Shown here: positions 36,143 to 44,623 of the stretch, piece after piece
How the letters are laid out: each line of letters starts with the position of its first letter
How positions within the stretch are numbered: the first letter of the stretch is position 1
Source of the DNA: Methylophilaceae bacterium
GTDB taxonomy: Bacteria; Pseudomonadota; Gammaproteobacteria; Burkholderiales; Methylophilaceae
Direction of reading: 5' to 3'
Assembly (NCBI GenBank): GCA_947379975.1
Contig: CANCPF010000002.1
Span: 73,938-137,937 of the forward strand
DNA: 64,000 bases
Position numbers and translations under genes: made by a program
Notes under the pieces: generated by a model
The model's input: only the letters and a program-made list of their open reading frames with translations
Told to the model about the DNA's origin: nothing
Databases searched by the model: none

Positions 36143-37255
36143 ATGACTTCAACAAGCTTAAATTTATCTCATTTAGCGCCAGATTATATTCGTGCCATTG
36201 CGCCATACCAAGGCGGTAAGCCGATTAGCGAACTTGCGCGTGAAATGGGTTTGAATGAAGCCGATATCGTTAAACTTGCCTCTAATGAGAATCCTTTGGG
36301 CATTAGCCCAAAAGCGCAAATGGCGATTGATGAGGCGATTGATGATATTGCACGTTATCCAGATGGGAATTGTTTTGCCTTGCGTGAAGCGGTGGCGAAA
36401 AAATTTAATGTAGCCAATCAGCAAATTGTCTTTGGCAATGGTTCCAATGATATTTTAGAGCTCACGGCTAGGGCGTTTTTGCATGCCGGTTGCGAGGCTA
36501 TTTATTCTCAACATGCTTTTGCGGTTTACCCATTAGTCACGCAAGCAGTTGGCGCTACAGGGGTAGTAGTTCCCGCGATTAATTACGCCCATGATTTAGA
36601 CGGCTTCTTAAAAGCGATTACAGCAAAAACACGCTTGATATTTATTGCTAACCCGAATAATCCAACCGGTACTTTAATTGCAAAAGATACTTTAAAGGCA
36701 TTTCTTAAAGTTGTGCCAAGTGACGTGTTAGTCATATTAGATGAAGCTTATGACGAGTATTTATCTGCGTCAGACAAGTCTGAAGCCATTGATTGGTTAA
36801 GCGAATTTAACAATTTGATTATTTCTCGCACATTTTCAAAAGCCTATGGCCTTGCCGGCCTACGTATTGGTTTTGGTTTGATGCACGCCAATGTTGCGGA
36901 TATGCTTAATCGCGTGCGTCAGCCATTTAATGTGAACAGTATTGCGCAAGCGGCAGCCATTGCATCTTTGGCGGATGATGATTTTGTAGCCCGCAGTTAT
37001 GCGCTCAATCAGGCTGGCATGGCGCAGTTGACGCAAGGATTAGAAAAGCTAGGATTGGCTTACATTCCATCCAGCGCTAATTTCGTCAGTTTTTCAGTCA
37101 AAAATGCGGCGAGTGTAAATCAAAAGTTACTGCAAAAAGGCGTGATTGTAAGACCCATTGCCAATTATGAAATGGCCGATTACCTGCGTGTTAGCGTAGG
37201 TTTGTTCAGTGAAAATGCTCGCTTTTTAGCGGTGCTTGCAGAAGTCATTAGCTGA
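36143..37255 (+). CDS. hisC: Histidinol-phosphate aminotransferase HisC
   Basis: PLP aminotransferase of histidine synthesis; members in this position often also serve aromatic amino acids. Conserved blocks: LASNENPLGISP, GNGSNDILEL, FIANPNNPTGT, LDEAYDEY and the PLP lysine in SRTFSKAYGLAGLRIGF. Length 370. Placement between pheA and DAHP synthase supports a double role in phenylalanine/tyrosine transamination (inference). The tyrA-aroA pair that often follows hisC in Betaproteobacteria is not here. Confidence 0.93.
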   Translation: MTSTSLNLSHLAPDYIRAIAPYQGGKPISELAREMGLNEADIVKLASNENPLGISPKAQMAIDEAIDDIARYPDGNCFALREAVAKKFNVANQQIVFGNGSNDILELTARAFLHAGCEAIYSQHAFAVYPLVTQAVGATGVVVPAINYAHDLDGFLKAITAKTRLIFIANPNNPTGTLIAKDTLKAFLKVVPSDVLVILDEAYDEYLSASDKSEAIDWLSEFNNLIISRTFSKAYGLAGLRIGFGLMHANVADMLNRVRQPFNVNSIAQAAAIASLADDDFVARSYALNQAGMAQLTQGLEKLGLAYIPSSANFVSFSVKNAASVNQKLLQKGVIVRPIANYEMADYLRVSVGLFSENARFLAVLAEVIS

Positions 37256-37312
37256 AATTTGAACCGCTAAAAAAATAATTAAAATTATAAGAAAAACACA
37301 ACAAAAAACCTC

Positions 37313-38458
37313 ATGACTAATAACGAAAAATCAATACAGCAAGCGCTAGAAATTAACGACAGTAGTGATGCCGTATCTTACGAAAAGCCGGCAACCGATG
37401 ATGTACGTATCCGTGAAATTAAAACCTTAATTACACCATTGGAATTGCTCAGTCGCCTAAAAGAAAGTGCAGCCTCCACGCAAAATATTTTGCAAACGCG
37501 TACGGCTATCCATAATATATTGCATCAGTCCGATGATCGATTATTGGTCATTGTTGGACCTTGCTCAATTCATGATGCAGAAGCTGGTTTAGAGTATGCA
37601 CGTCGTTTGGTTGAGTGTCGCAATAGCTTATCTGCAGACTTATTAATTGTGATGCGCGTGTATTTTGAAAAGCCGCGCACCACGGTGGGTTGGAAGGGTT
37701 TGATTAACGATCCATATTTGGACGGTAGCTATCGTATTAACGAAGGCCTAGCCTTGGCACGTAAATTTTTATTAGACGTTAATGAGCTTGGTTTGCCTGC
37801 AGGCGCTGAGTTTTTAGATACGATTACGCCGCAATACATTGCAGATTTAGTGAGCTGGGGCGCTATTGGCGCGCGCACCACAGAATCTCAAGTACATCGT
37901 GAGTTAGCGTCAGGCTTATCTTGCCCGGTAGGCTTTAAAAACGGCACAGATGGTAATGTACGCGTGGCGATTGATGCGATTAAAACAGCCACCAGCCCGC
38001 ATCATTTTCTATCGGTTACTAAAGAAGGGCAGTCAGCGATTATTTCAACCGCAGGTAATGAAGATTGCCATGTGATTCTGCGCGGCGGTAAGTTACCAAA
38101 CTTCGATGCTGTCAGTGTAGACGCAGCTTGCGCTAGCTTGGCCTTAGCAGGATTGGCACCAATGTTGATGATTGATTGCAGCCATGGCAATAGTCAAAAA
38201 AATTATTTATTGCAAAAAGAAGTAGCGTGTGACGTAGGCGCTCAATTAGCTCATGGTGATACCCGCATTATGGGCGTGATGGTGGAGTCGCATATTAATG
38301 AAGGCCGTCAAGAGCAAACCATAGGCAGCACTTTGGAATATGGACAATCAATCACAGATGCGTGTTTAGGTTGGCAAGATACGATTGAATTGTTGGATAT
38401 GCTGGCAGCTTCTGTGCGCGCTCGTCGTCAAAAAATACTAGAACAAGATGTTGAGTAG
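37313..38458 (+). CDS. 3-deoxy-7-phosphoheptulonate synthase (class I DAHP synthase)
   Basis: First shikimate-pathway enzyme, condensing PEP and erythrose-4-phosphate. Class I features: VIVGPCSIHDAEAGLEYARRL, MRVYFEKPRTTVGWKGLINDPYLDGS, GARTTESQVHRELASGL, FKNGTDGN and DCSHGNSQKN. The 381-residue protein has an N-terminal extension of about 20 residues before the family start. Feedback class (AroF, AroG or AroH type) cannot be told from the sequence alone, so no symbol is given. It is the last gene before the pqq operon. Confidence 0.95.
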   Translation: MTNNEKSIQQALEINDSSDAVSYEKPATDDVRIREIKTLITPLELLSRLKESAASTQNILQTRTAIHNILHQSDDRLLVIVGPCSIHDAEAGLEYARRLVECRNSLSADLLIVMRVYFEKPRTTVGWKGLINDPYLDGSYRINEGLALARKFLLDVNELGLPAGAEFLDTITPQYIADLVSWGAIGARTTESQVHRELASGLSCPVGFKNGTDGNVRVAIDAIKTATSPHHFLSVTKEGQSAIISTAGNEDCHVILRGGKLPNFDAVSVDAACASLALAGLAPMLMIDCSHGNSQKNYLLQKEVACDVGAQLAHGDTRIMGVMVESHINEGRQEQTIGSTLEYGQSITDACLGWQDTIELLDMLAASVRARRQKILEQDVE

Positions 38459-38611
38459 TCTCGACTATCCTCGCATCATGAATTTCCTTAGTGTTTAATC
38501 AGTAAGTTTGCGGTTATGTGAAAGTTAAATAGGGCGCAAAATTCGTTTCACGTTGTGGCACTAATAACAGAGTAACAACGAATACAAAAACTTACTTAAA
38601 GGAAATTTATC

Positions 38612-38683
38612 ATGTGGACTACACCAGCTGCTACAGAAATGCGTTTTGGCTTTGAAGTAACAATGTACGTAATGAACAAATAA
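38612..38683 (+). CDS. pqqA: PQQ precursor peptide PqqA
   Basis: 23-residue ribosomal precursor of the redox cofactor PQQ. Its Glu15 and Tyr19, in the spacing EVTMY, are the two residues that PqqE crosslinks and that become the whole cofactor skeleton. The N-terminal MWTTPAATEMRFGFE is close to known PqqA peptides. The ribosome site AAGGAA lies at 38599-38604. A strong hairpin follows (38702-38732) before pqqB, so most transcripts probably stop after pqqA. Confidence 0.97.
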   Translation: MWTTPAATEMRFGFEVTMYVMNK

Positions 38684-38701
38684 TTAGCGTTTACGCTGTT
38701 T

Positions 38702-38732
38702 AAAAAAGGCTGCCGAAAGACAGCCTTTTTTT
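38702..38732 (+). terminator. Terminator/attenuator between pqqA and pqqB
   Basis: AAAAAAGGCTG (38702-38712) pairs with CAGCCTTTTTT (38721-38731) around an 8-nt loop and ends in a T run. It lies 18 bp after pqqA and about 90 bp before pqqB. Partial read-through would yield far more pqqA message than pqqBCDE message, sensible for a peptide substrate consumed once per cofactor. Confidence 0.88.
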
Positions 38733-38823
38733 ATACAAAAAAATGTTGTAAATGAAGTTCTGTAGTCCAAATTCAAATGACACGTTTATAGATTTTTAAT
38801 TTTAAGAAGAATTGTAGAATCAC

Positions 38824-39741
38824 ATGCATATACATGTATTAGGTGCTGGCGCTGGTGGCGGTTTTCCACAGTGGAACTGTAATTGTTTTAACTGTGATGG
38901 CCTACGCAAAGGCACGATCAAGGCGACTAAGCGGACGCAGTCTTCTATTTGCGTAAGTGGTGATGGCGTTAACTGGGTGCTATTTAATGCCTCGCCAGAT
39001 GTATTGCAACAAATTCAAGATTTTGCACCGTTACAACCAGGTCGGGCGATCCGTGACACTGGCATTCAAGCGATTGTACTTATTGATGCACAAATTGATC
39101 ACACCACTGGTCTGCTTATGTTGCGCGAAGGCCAAGTGAAGCGTGAAATTTACTGTACCGATATGGTCTATGGAGATTTAACTTCAGGCAACCAAGCGTT
39201 AAATATCTTGGGACATTACTGCGGCATCAATCATCACCAAGTGCCAATTGATGGTAAAACTAGTTTTACTATTCCTAACGTGCCTAACCTTAAATTTACC
39301 TCAGTTTCGCTTAAAAGCGCCGCGCCGCCTTATTCACCACACCGCAATGATCCTCAGCCTGGCGACACCATAGGCGTATTAATCGAAGAGATTAGCACTG
39401 GCAAAAAATGTTGGTATTCACCTGGTTTAGCTGAGATAGAACCGCATTTGCCAGCGCTTATGAATCAGGCAGATTGCATTATGGTGGACGGTACTTTTTG
39501 GACAAATACCGAGATGATGGACTTAGGTTTAATGACTAAAACAGCGCGTAGTATTGGACATAATCCACAATCTGGCGAAGGCGGCATGATTGAGCAGTTA
39601 GATAAATTTGGTGATGTGCGCAAAGTCTTGATACACATCAATAATACTAATCCTATTTTAAGAGAAGATTCTGCCGAACGTGCCGAGCTTACTCAACATG
39701 GGATTGAAGTAGCATACGACGGCATGGATATTATTCTTTAG
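38824..39741 (+). CDS. pqqB: PQQ biosynthesis protein PqqB
   Basis: Metallo-beta-lactamase-fold protein of PQQ assembly; PqqB homologues hydroxylate the crosslinked tyrosine of the PqqA-derived intermediate. The 305-residue product begins HVLGAGAGGGFPQWNCNCFNCDG, with the conserved Cys cluster, and has IDAQIDHTTGLLMLREG near residue 95 as the modified HxH-like region. It may share a second promoter within 38733-38823, but none was identified. pqqC follows 9 bp later. Confidence 0.97.
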   Translation: MHIHVLGAGAGGGFPQWNCNCFNCDGLRKGTIKATKRTQSSICVSGDGVNWVLFNASPDVLQQIQDFAPLQPGRAIRDTGIQAIVLIDAQIDHTTGLLMLREGQVKREIYCTDMVYGDLTSGNQALNILGHYCGINHHQVPIDGKTSFTIPNVPNLKFTSVSLKSAAPPYSPHRNDPQPGDTIGVLIEEISTGKKCWYSPGLAEIEPHLPALMNQADCIMVDGTFWTNTEMMDLGLMTKTARSIGHNPQSGEGGMIEQLDKFGDVRKVLIHINNTNPILREDSAERAELTQHGIEVAYDGMDIIL

Positions 39742-39750
39742 GAGATCGTA

Positions 39751-40512
39751 ATGAATGCAATGACTAATAAAGATTTACCTTGGACACGTGAAGAGTTTGA
39801 AGATAAATTACGCGAAAAAGGCAAGGGCTACCATATCTATCATCCGATTCATGTGATGATGTACGAAGGAAAAATGACTAAAGAGCAGTTGCAATGCTGG
39901 GTAGCGAATCGTTTTTATTACCAAATTGCTATTCCACAAAAAGATGCCGCAATTCTTTCAAACTGCCCTGATAAAGAAGTGCGTAAAGAGTGGATTGTGC
40001 GCATTACAGATCATGATGGTGTGGGTGAAAATGTTGGTGGTATTGAAGCTTGGATACAATTAGGTCAAGCGGTTGGTCTGACACGAGAAGATGTGACATC
40101 GCTTAAATTTTTAAGCCCTGGTGTTAAGTTTGCCGTAGATGCTTATGTAAACTTTGCCCGTCAGCGTCCTTGGCAAGAATCTGTGTGCTCATCTTTGACT
40201 GAATTATTTGCCCCGCATATTCATCAGCAACGTATTAGCTCATGGCCTAGCATGTATCCGTGGATTAACGAAGATGGCTTGGTGTACTTTAAAAAACGCC
40301 TGACAGAAGCGCGCCGTGATGTAGAGCAAGGCTTGAGCGTTACCTTGGATTACTTTAGCACTTCACGTGAGATGCAGTTGAAAGCCTTAGATATTCTACA
40401 ATTTAAGTTAGATGTGCTTTGGGTAATGGCAGATTCAATTATGCTTGCATGTACTGATGTAAAGGTTGAAGGCAAAGATTATTTGCGCCAGCCTGTGATT
40501 AATTTTAACTAA
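39751..40512 (+). CDS. pqqC: Pyrroloquinoline-quinone synthase PqqC
   Basis: Cofactorless oxidase that performs the final ring closure and eight-electron oxidation to PQQ. The all-helical 253-residue protein shows FEDKLREKGKGYHIYHPIHV, WVANRFYYQIAIPQKDAAILSNC and the active-site region RITDHDG, with LTELFAPHIHQQRISSWP later. It is a separate gene, not fused to pqqD as in some Methylobacterium strains. The ribosome site AGGAGAT lies 8 bp before the ATG. Confidence 0.97.
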   Translation: MNAMTNKDLPWTREEFEDKLREKGKGYHIYHPIHVMMYEGKMTKEQLQCWVANRFYYQIAIPQKDAAILSNCPDKEVRKEWIVRITDHDGVGENVGGIEAWIQLGQAVGLTREDVTSLKFLSPGVKFAVDAYVNFARQRPWQESVCSSLTELFAPHIHQQRISSWPSMYPWINEDGLVYFKKRLTEARRDVEQGLSVTLDYFSTSREMQLKALDILQFKLDVLWVMADSIMLACTDVKVEGKDYLRQPVINFN

Positions 40513-40541
40513 AATCAATTCTAGTCAAAGGTTAAATAATT

Positions 40542-40850
40542 ATGGAGCAAATGCAAATTAATCCGTCGGTAAGCTCTTCAATACTCAATGAGGATGTTTA
40601 TGGCTTGGCATTTCACCATCGTTTTCAATGGGAAGAAGCGCAACAAAGCTATGTGATTTTATTTCCAGAAGGCATGGTGAAGTTACATGGTGGTGCTGGT
40701 GAAGTGATTAAACGGCTTGACGGTAAGGTGACAGTGGCGGATGTCACTGCTGATTTAAAACTTACCTTTCCTGATGCCGTTGGTATTGAAGCTGACATTA
40801 TTGGTATGTTTGAACTCGGCTTAAGTAAAGGTTGGCTGCGTAAAATATAG
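40542..40850 (+). CDS. pqqD: PQQ biosynthesis chaperone PqqD
   Basis: Small winged-helix-like carrier (RiPP recognition element) that binds the PqqA peptide and presents it to the radical SAM enzyme PqqE. The 102-residue product contains the expected FHHRFQWEEAQQSYVILFPEGMVKL and EVIKRLDGKVTVADV blocks. It is slightly longer than the usual 90-95 residues through an N-terminal extension. It is encoded directly upstream of pqqE. Confidence 0.95.
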   Translation: MEQMQINPSVSSSILNEDVYGLAFHHRFQWEEAQQSYVILFPEGMVKLHGGAGEVIKRLDGKVTVADVTADLKLTFPDAVGIEADIIGMFELGLSKGWLRKI

Positions 40851-40914
40851 TTTTAGTATTTTAAATTATTCAAGTTTAAACATTAAGTAATAGGCAAAAA
40901 TTAGGAGTAGCAAA

Positions 40915-42144
40915 ATGACACAAGCCTCTTTAGGTAAATCTGTGGTGCAAAAAGAAATACATGCGGCACAAAATAATGGTGTGGCGGCAAATATTACCCA
41001 TACACAACCTTTGTGGCTGCTAGCAGAGGTGACTTATCGTTGCCCTTTACATTGTGCATTTTGCTACAACCCTACAGATTACGATAAGCATACTCAAAAC
41101 GAACTGACGACTGAGCAGTGGATAGATGCTTTGCGTGATGCACGCAAATTAGGTGCGATACAGCTTGGTATTTCAGGTGGCGAACCTCTATTGCGTGATG
41201 ATATTGAAGATATTGTTATTGAAGCGAAGAGGCTAGGTTATTACAGCAATTTGATTACTTCGGGTGTTGGCCTTACTGAAAAACGCATTAAGGCATTTAA
41301 AGACGGCGGTTTAGATCATATCCAGCTTTCTATGCATGATATTACTGAAGAAATTAATAACTTCATCACTAATACCAAAACTTTTGAATTAAAGAAAAAA
41401 GTGGCCGCCATGATTAAAGATCATGGTTACCCGATGGTGTTGAATGTGGTGATGCACCGCTATAATATTGGACATATCAAAGAAATTCTTGAAATGGCCG
41501 AGGCATTAGGTGCTGATTATATTGAACTAGCCAACACGCAATATTACGGCTGGTCCTTAGTTAATCGTAATCAATTAATGCCACTAAAGGAGCAGGTTGA
41601 TCATGCTGAAGCGGTGACCAACGCGTTTAGAGCAGACCCAAACAATAAAATGAAAGTGTTTTTTGTGGTGCCAGATTATTTTTCTGATCGCCCCAAAAAA
41701 TGTATGAATGGCTGGGGTGAAGTTTTCATGATAGTTACCGCAAATGGCGATGTTTTACCTTGCCATTCAGCGCGAGTATTGCCTAATATGCAGTTCCCAA
41801 ATGTACGTGAAAAAGGCTTGGAGTGGGCTTGGAAAGATTCTCCAGCCTTTAACAAATACCGTGGCGATAGTTGGATGAAAGAACCGTGCCGCAGTTGTTC
41901 TGAGAAAGAAAATGACTTAGGTGGCTGCCGCTGTCAGGCCTTTTTATTGTCTGGCGATGCAGAAACAGCTGATCCGGTATGTAGTAAGTCACCGCATCAT
42001 CATTTGATCGAAAAAGCGATTGAAGATTCTAAAAATCCAGTATTAAGTGCGCAACCGATTGTGTTTAGAAATGATAAAAACTCGAAAAAAATCATCGCGG
42101 GTGAATTTAACGACCGTGTTGATGAGTTTCATGCTTTACCCTAA
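40915..42144 (+). CDS. pqqE: PqqA peptide cyclase PqqE (radical SAM)
   Basis: Radical SAM enzyme joining Glu15 and Tyr19 of PqqA by a carbon-carbon bond. The SAM cluster motif CPLHCAFC places ligands at Cys43, Cys47 and Cys50. The C-terminal SPASM domain with further Fe-S cysteines reads CMNGWGEVFMI, LPCHSARVL, EPCRSCSEKENDLGGCRCQ and a late DPVC. At 409 residues it is about 25 longer than many homologues at the N-terminus; AGGAG at 40902-40906 supports the chosen start. It ends the pqq operon. Confidence 0.97.
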   Translation: MTQASLGKSVVQKEIHAAQNNGVAANITHTQPLWLLAEVTYRCPLHCAFCYNPTDYDKHTQNELTTEQWIDALRDARKLGAIQLGISGGEPLLRDDIEDIVIEAKRLGYYSNLITSGVGLTEKRIKAFKDGGLDHIQLSMHDITEEINNFITNTKTFELKKKVAAMIKDHGYPMVLNVVMHRYNIGHIKEILEMAEALGADYIELANTQYYGWSLVNRNQLMPLKEQVDHAEAVTNAFRADPNNKMKVFFVVPDYFSDRPKKCMNGWGEVFMIVTANGDVLPCHSARVLPNMQFPNVREKGLEWAWKDSPAFNKYRGDSWMKEPCRSCSEKENDLGGCRCQAFLLSGDAETADPVCSKSPHHHLIEKAIEDSKNPVLSAQPIVFRNDKNSKKIIAGEFNDRVDEFHALP

Positions 42145-42182
42145 TTAATCTAGCCTAATTAATGCACTCTAATTAATTTACC
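42141..42182 (+). repeat. Three 14-bp tandem repeats at the end of pqqE
   Basis: CTAATTAAT occurs at 42141, 42155 and 42169, exactly 14 bp apart, with diverged five-base spacers (CTAGC, GCACT, TTACC). The first unit includes the pqqE stop codon. The operon terminator begins 39 bp further on. Confidence 0.75.
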
Positions 42183-42220
42183 GATGAGTTAGGATGAATT
42201 AGCTAAAATGTGTTTAAATT

Positions 42221-42258
42221 AAACGCGCCAGCTGATGAAAATCAGCAGCGCGTTTTTT
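42221..42258 (+). terminator. Rho-independent terminator of the pqq operon
   Basis: AAACGCGC (42221-42228) pairs with GCGCGTTT (42248-42255), and GCTGAT (42231-42236) with ATCAGC (42241-42246) around a GAAA tetraloop, followed by more T. This long stem lies upstream of the likely TTG start of the transporter gene and argues against a start at 42210. Confidence 0.9.
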
Positions 42259-42275
42259 ATTTGAGAGTCCTAATT

Positions 42276-43460
42276 TTGAAGCATCTATCTACTCCGTTCG
42301 TCCTTTCCGTTGTATTAGCCGGATTAGCGGCACTCGCGCCTTTTGCTATTGATACTTATCTGCCAGCTTTTCCAACATTGGAAGGCGCTTTAAACGGCAC
42401 ACCTTTGCAATTGCAGCAAAGTCTTACTTTTTACTTACTACCTTATGCGCTGATGACCTTATGGCATGGCGCAATTTCAGATTCAATCGGACGTATCACC
42501 ACCATTAAATGGGGTCTAGGTGTTTTTGTTTTGGCTTCTATTGGCTGTGCTTTTGCACCGAATGTTGAAACCTTATGGTTCTTTCGCGCACTGCAAGGTC
42601 TTTCTGGCGGAGCAGGTAATGTTGTAGCACGAGCGATGGTGCGGGATTTATTTGAAGGCGCACAAGCACAGCGTGTAATGGCCACAGTGCAAATGTTGTT
42701 TGGTATAGCGCCAGCCGTTGCCCCTATTATTGGCGGTTTATTGTTAGGCATTCATTGGCAGGCTATTTTTATATTTTTGGCGTTATACGCAAGTTTAAGC
42801 TTATGGGCAGCAATGCGCTATTTACCTGAAACCATGCCGGTGGCTAAGCGCATGCCGCTGTCTGCAAAACAAGTGATTAAAGACTATCGGATTATCTTTG
42901 GCGATAAAGAGTTTAATTATGTGGTGTTTGCCTTGGGCGCAAACTTTGCAGGATTTTTTATCTACGTTTTGGCAAGTCCGGTATTTTTAGTTAAGCATTT
43001 AGGATTAGGTCAGCATCAGTTCGGCTACATGTTTGTGCCAACGGTTTTGGGCATGATACTTGGTTCTTATTTTGCAAAACGAGCGGCAGGGCGTTATGCA
43101 AAGAAAAAGGTGGTAAAGGTGGCGTATGCATGGATGGCTGTGATGGTTTTGCTGAATGTAATCGTTTGTTTTGTCTTACCAATTAACCCAATTTATAACA
43201 TTTTGCCGATAGCATTATTTAACGTAGGTATGGCCTTGGCTATGCCGATATTGTCTATTGCCGCACTTGATCGTCATCCTAAAATACGCGGCACAGCGGC
43301 TTCGGGGCAGGCGTTTATGCAAATGTTGTTATCAACCGTATCCGCTGGTTTAATCGTACCATTGGTGTGGTATGCACCTTCTGGTTTGGCAATTGCGATG
43401 GCTATTTACTTGTTAGTAGGATGGCTTGCGATTCGACAAAGTAAAATATGGCAAGCTTGA
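42276..43460 (+). CDS. Bcr/CflA family MFS efflux transporter
   Basis: Drug:proton antiporter-type major facilitator with about 12 transmembrane helices. The start is set at TTG 42276, giving MKHLSTPFVLSVVLAGLAAL; an open frame reaching back to 42210 runs through the pqq terminator and is not a plausible start. GAGAG at 42263-42267 serves as ribosome site. Family signatures: FAIDTYLPAFPTLEG in helix 1, HGAISDSIGR in loop 2-3 (the MFS motif A region), and RALQGLSGGAGNVVARAMVRDLF in helix 4-5. Substrate unknown. 394 residues. Confidence 0.88.
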   Translation: MKHLSTPFVLSVVLAGLAALAPFAIDTYLPAFPTLEGALNGTPLQLQQSLTFYLLPYALMTLWHGAISDSIGRITTIKWGLGVFVLASIGCAFAPNVETLWFFRALQGLSGGAGNVVARAMVRDLFEGAQAQRVMATVQMLFGIAPAVAPIIGGLLLGIHWQAIFIFLALYASLSLWAAMRYLPETMPVAKRMPLSAKQVIKDYRIIFGDKEFNYVVFALGANFAGFFIYVLASPVFLVKHLGLGQHQFGYMFVPTVLGMILGSYFAKRAAGRYAKKKVVKVAYAWMAVMVLLNVIVCFVLPINPIYNILPIALFNVGMALAMPILSIAALDRHPKIRGTAASGQAFMQMLLSTVSAGLIVPLVWYAPSGLAIAMAIYLLVGWLAIRQSKIWQA

Positions 43461-43532
43461 GTTTATTCAAATTAGGATTGATTGCGTAAGCAGATGGTTC
43501 GCCATAGACTTAAACAGAACTAACGCACATTA

Positions 43533-44057
43533 ATGACTCCGCTAAGATATCTACAACATTATCCTATTCATTTGCAAGAGCAAATTAGGCAGTTGCAATC
43601 GACCAATAAATTGGGAGATTACATTGCCCAGCGCTATCCAAAATCACATACTATTCAAACGGATAAGGCGCTATACCAATATGCGAGTGAGATTAAACAA
43701 GAGTTTCTGCGTAATGCACCATTGCTAGATAAAGTACATTACGACAATCGACTCACGATAGATCATCATGCACTTGGGCTTAATACAGCAATTTCACGCG
43801 TGCAGGGCGGCAAGCTTAAAGCTAAAAAAGAGATTCGCATTTCTAATTTTTTTAAAGAAACGCCTGCTGTTTTTTTGCGCATGATAGTCGTGCATGAATT
43901 AGCCCATTTAAAAGAAAGTAATCACGATAAATCGTTTTACCAACTGTGCCGTTACATGGAGCCTGATTATCACCAGCTTGAGTTTGATTGTCGGGTATTT
44001 TTAACTTGGAAAAGTGATGGTGATATGTCTGATACGTCTGATAAGTCTAAAGCTTAG
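43533..44057 (+). CDS. YgjP-like zinc metallohydrolase (DUF45)
   Basis: 174-residue protein with the zinc-binding helix VVHELAHLKESNHDKSFY: His121, Glu122 and His125, plus His131 further on, in the pattern of YgjP/DUF45 (SprT-like) metallopeptidases. The N-terminal half is charged and helical. The physiological substrate is unknown for the family. It is transcribed toward the minus-strand ferredoxin gene, and both run into a shared terminator at 44136-44169. Confidence 0.82.
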   Translation: MTPLRYLQHYPIHLQEQIRQLQSTNKLGDYIAQRYPKSHTIQTDKALYQYASEIKQEFLRNAPLLDKVHYDNRLTIDHHALGLNTAISRVQGGKLKAKKEIRISNFFKETPAVFLRMIVVHELAHLKESNHDKSFYQLCRYMEPDYHQLEFDCRVFLTWKSDGDMSDTSDKSKA

Positions 44058-44135
44058 ATGGAAGTTGTTTTTTGTAGCCTTTCTACTGTTTTTGCTTGAC
44101 CGTGATGTTGTTGGCGTTCAGTAAAAGCTTTGACC

Positions 44136-44169
44136 AATAAAAAAGGAGGCAATCGCCTCCTTTTTTATT
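44136..44169. terminator. Bidirectional terminator between convergent genes
   Basis: AATAAAAAAGGAGGC (44136-44150) is exactly complementary to GCCTCCTTTTTTATT (44155-44169) around AATC. The A tract on one side and T tract on the other let it work on both strands, serving the metallohydrolase gene (plus) and the ferredoxin gene (minus). Confidence 0.95.
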
Positions 44170-44191
44170 GATCTATTAAGTGTTCGGAAGA

Positions 44192-44515
44192 TTACTCAAT
44201 AAGTAAATCAAGCTTGCCAGGTACACCGTTCATCGCATCAGCATCCTCAAGTGCAGCTTTGCGTGAGGTAATGACAGGCCAAACTGCAGATAAACGAGCA
44301 TTTAGCGCAATGAAAGCTTGCTGGTCTGCAGGGACATCATCTTCAGCAAAAATCGCCTCAGCTGGACATTCTGCAACGCACAATGTGCAATCAATACACT
44401 CATCAGGATTAATAGCTAAAAAGTTTGGACCTTCTACAAAACAATCAACAGGGCATACATCAACGCAATCAGTAAATTTGCATTGGATACAGTTTTCGGT
44501 AACGACGTAAGTCAT
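44192..44515 (-). CDS. fdxA: 7Fe ferredoxin FdxA
   Basis: Electron carrier with one 3Fe-4S and one 4Fe-4S cluster. The cysteine pattern is Cys9, Cys12, Cys17, Cys21, then Cys40, Cys43, Cys46 and Cys50; the residue set CIQCKFTDCVDVCP / CIDCTLCVAECP is that of the Azotobacter ferredoxin I family. A C-terminal helix about 40 residues long (ITSRKAALEDADAMNG) follows, as in the family. It lies 108 bp downstream of cysN on the same strand, so it may be read together with the sulfate genes and feed the sulfite reductase; that link is inference. Confidence 0.95.
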   Translation of the reverse strand: MTYVVTENCIQCKFTDCVDVCPVDCFVEGPNFLAINPDECIDCTLCVAECPAEAIFAEDDVPADQQAFIALNARLSAVWPVITSRKAALEDADAMNGVPGKLDLLIE

Positions 44516-44623
44516 TTATATTCCTTAAAAAGCTTAAAAATTCTAATCGGGTATTTTAATTGATTTTGCTTATATTTAATATGCGATTTAATACTTAGCC
44601 TTTAAAGCCGCATATTAATCAGC

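Noticed and set aside
38556..38561. Sigma-54-like TGGCAC upstream of pqqA
   Set aside because: No TTGC-type -12 element at the required spacing, so the match is only half of a promoter.
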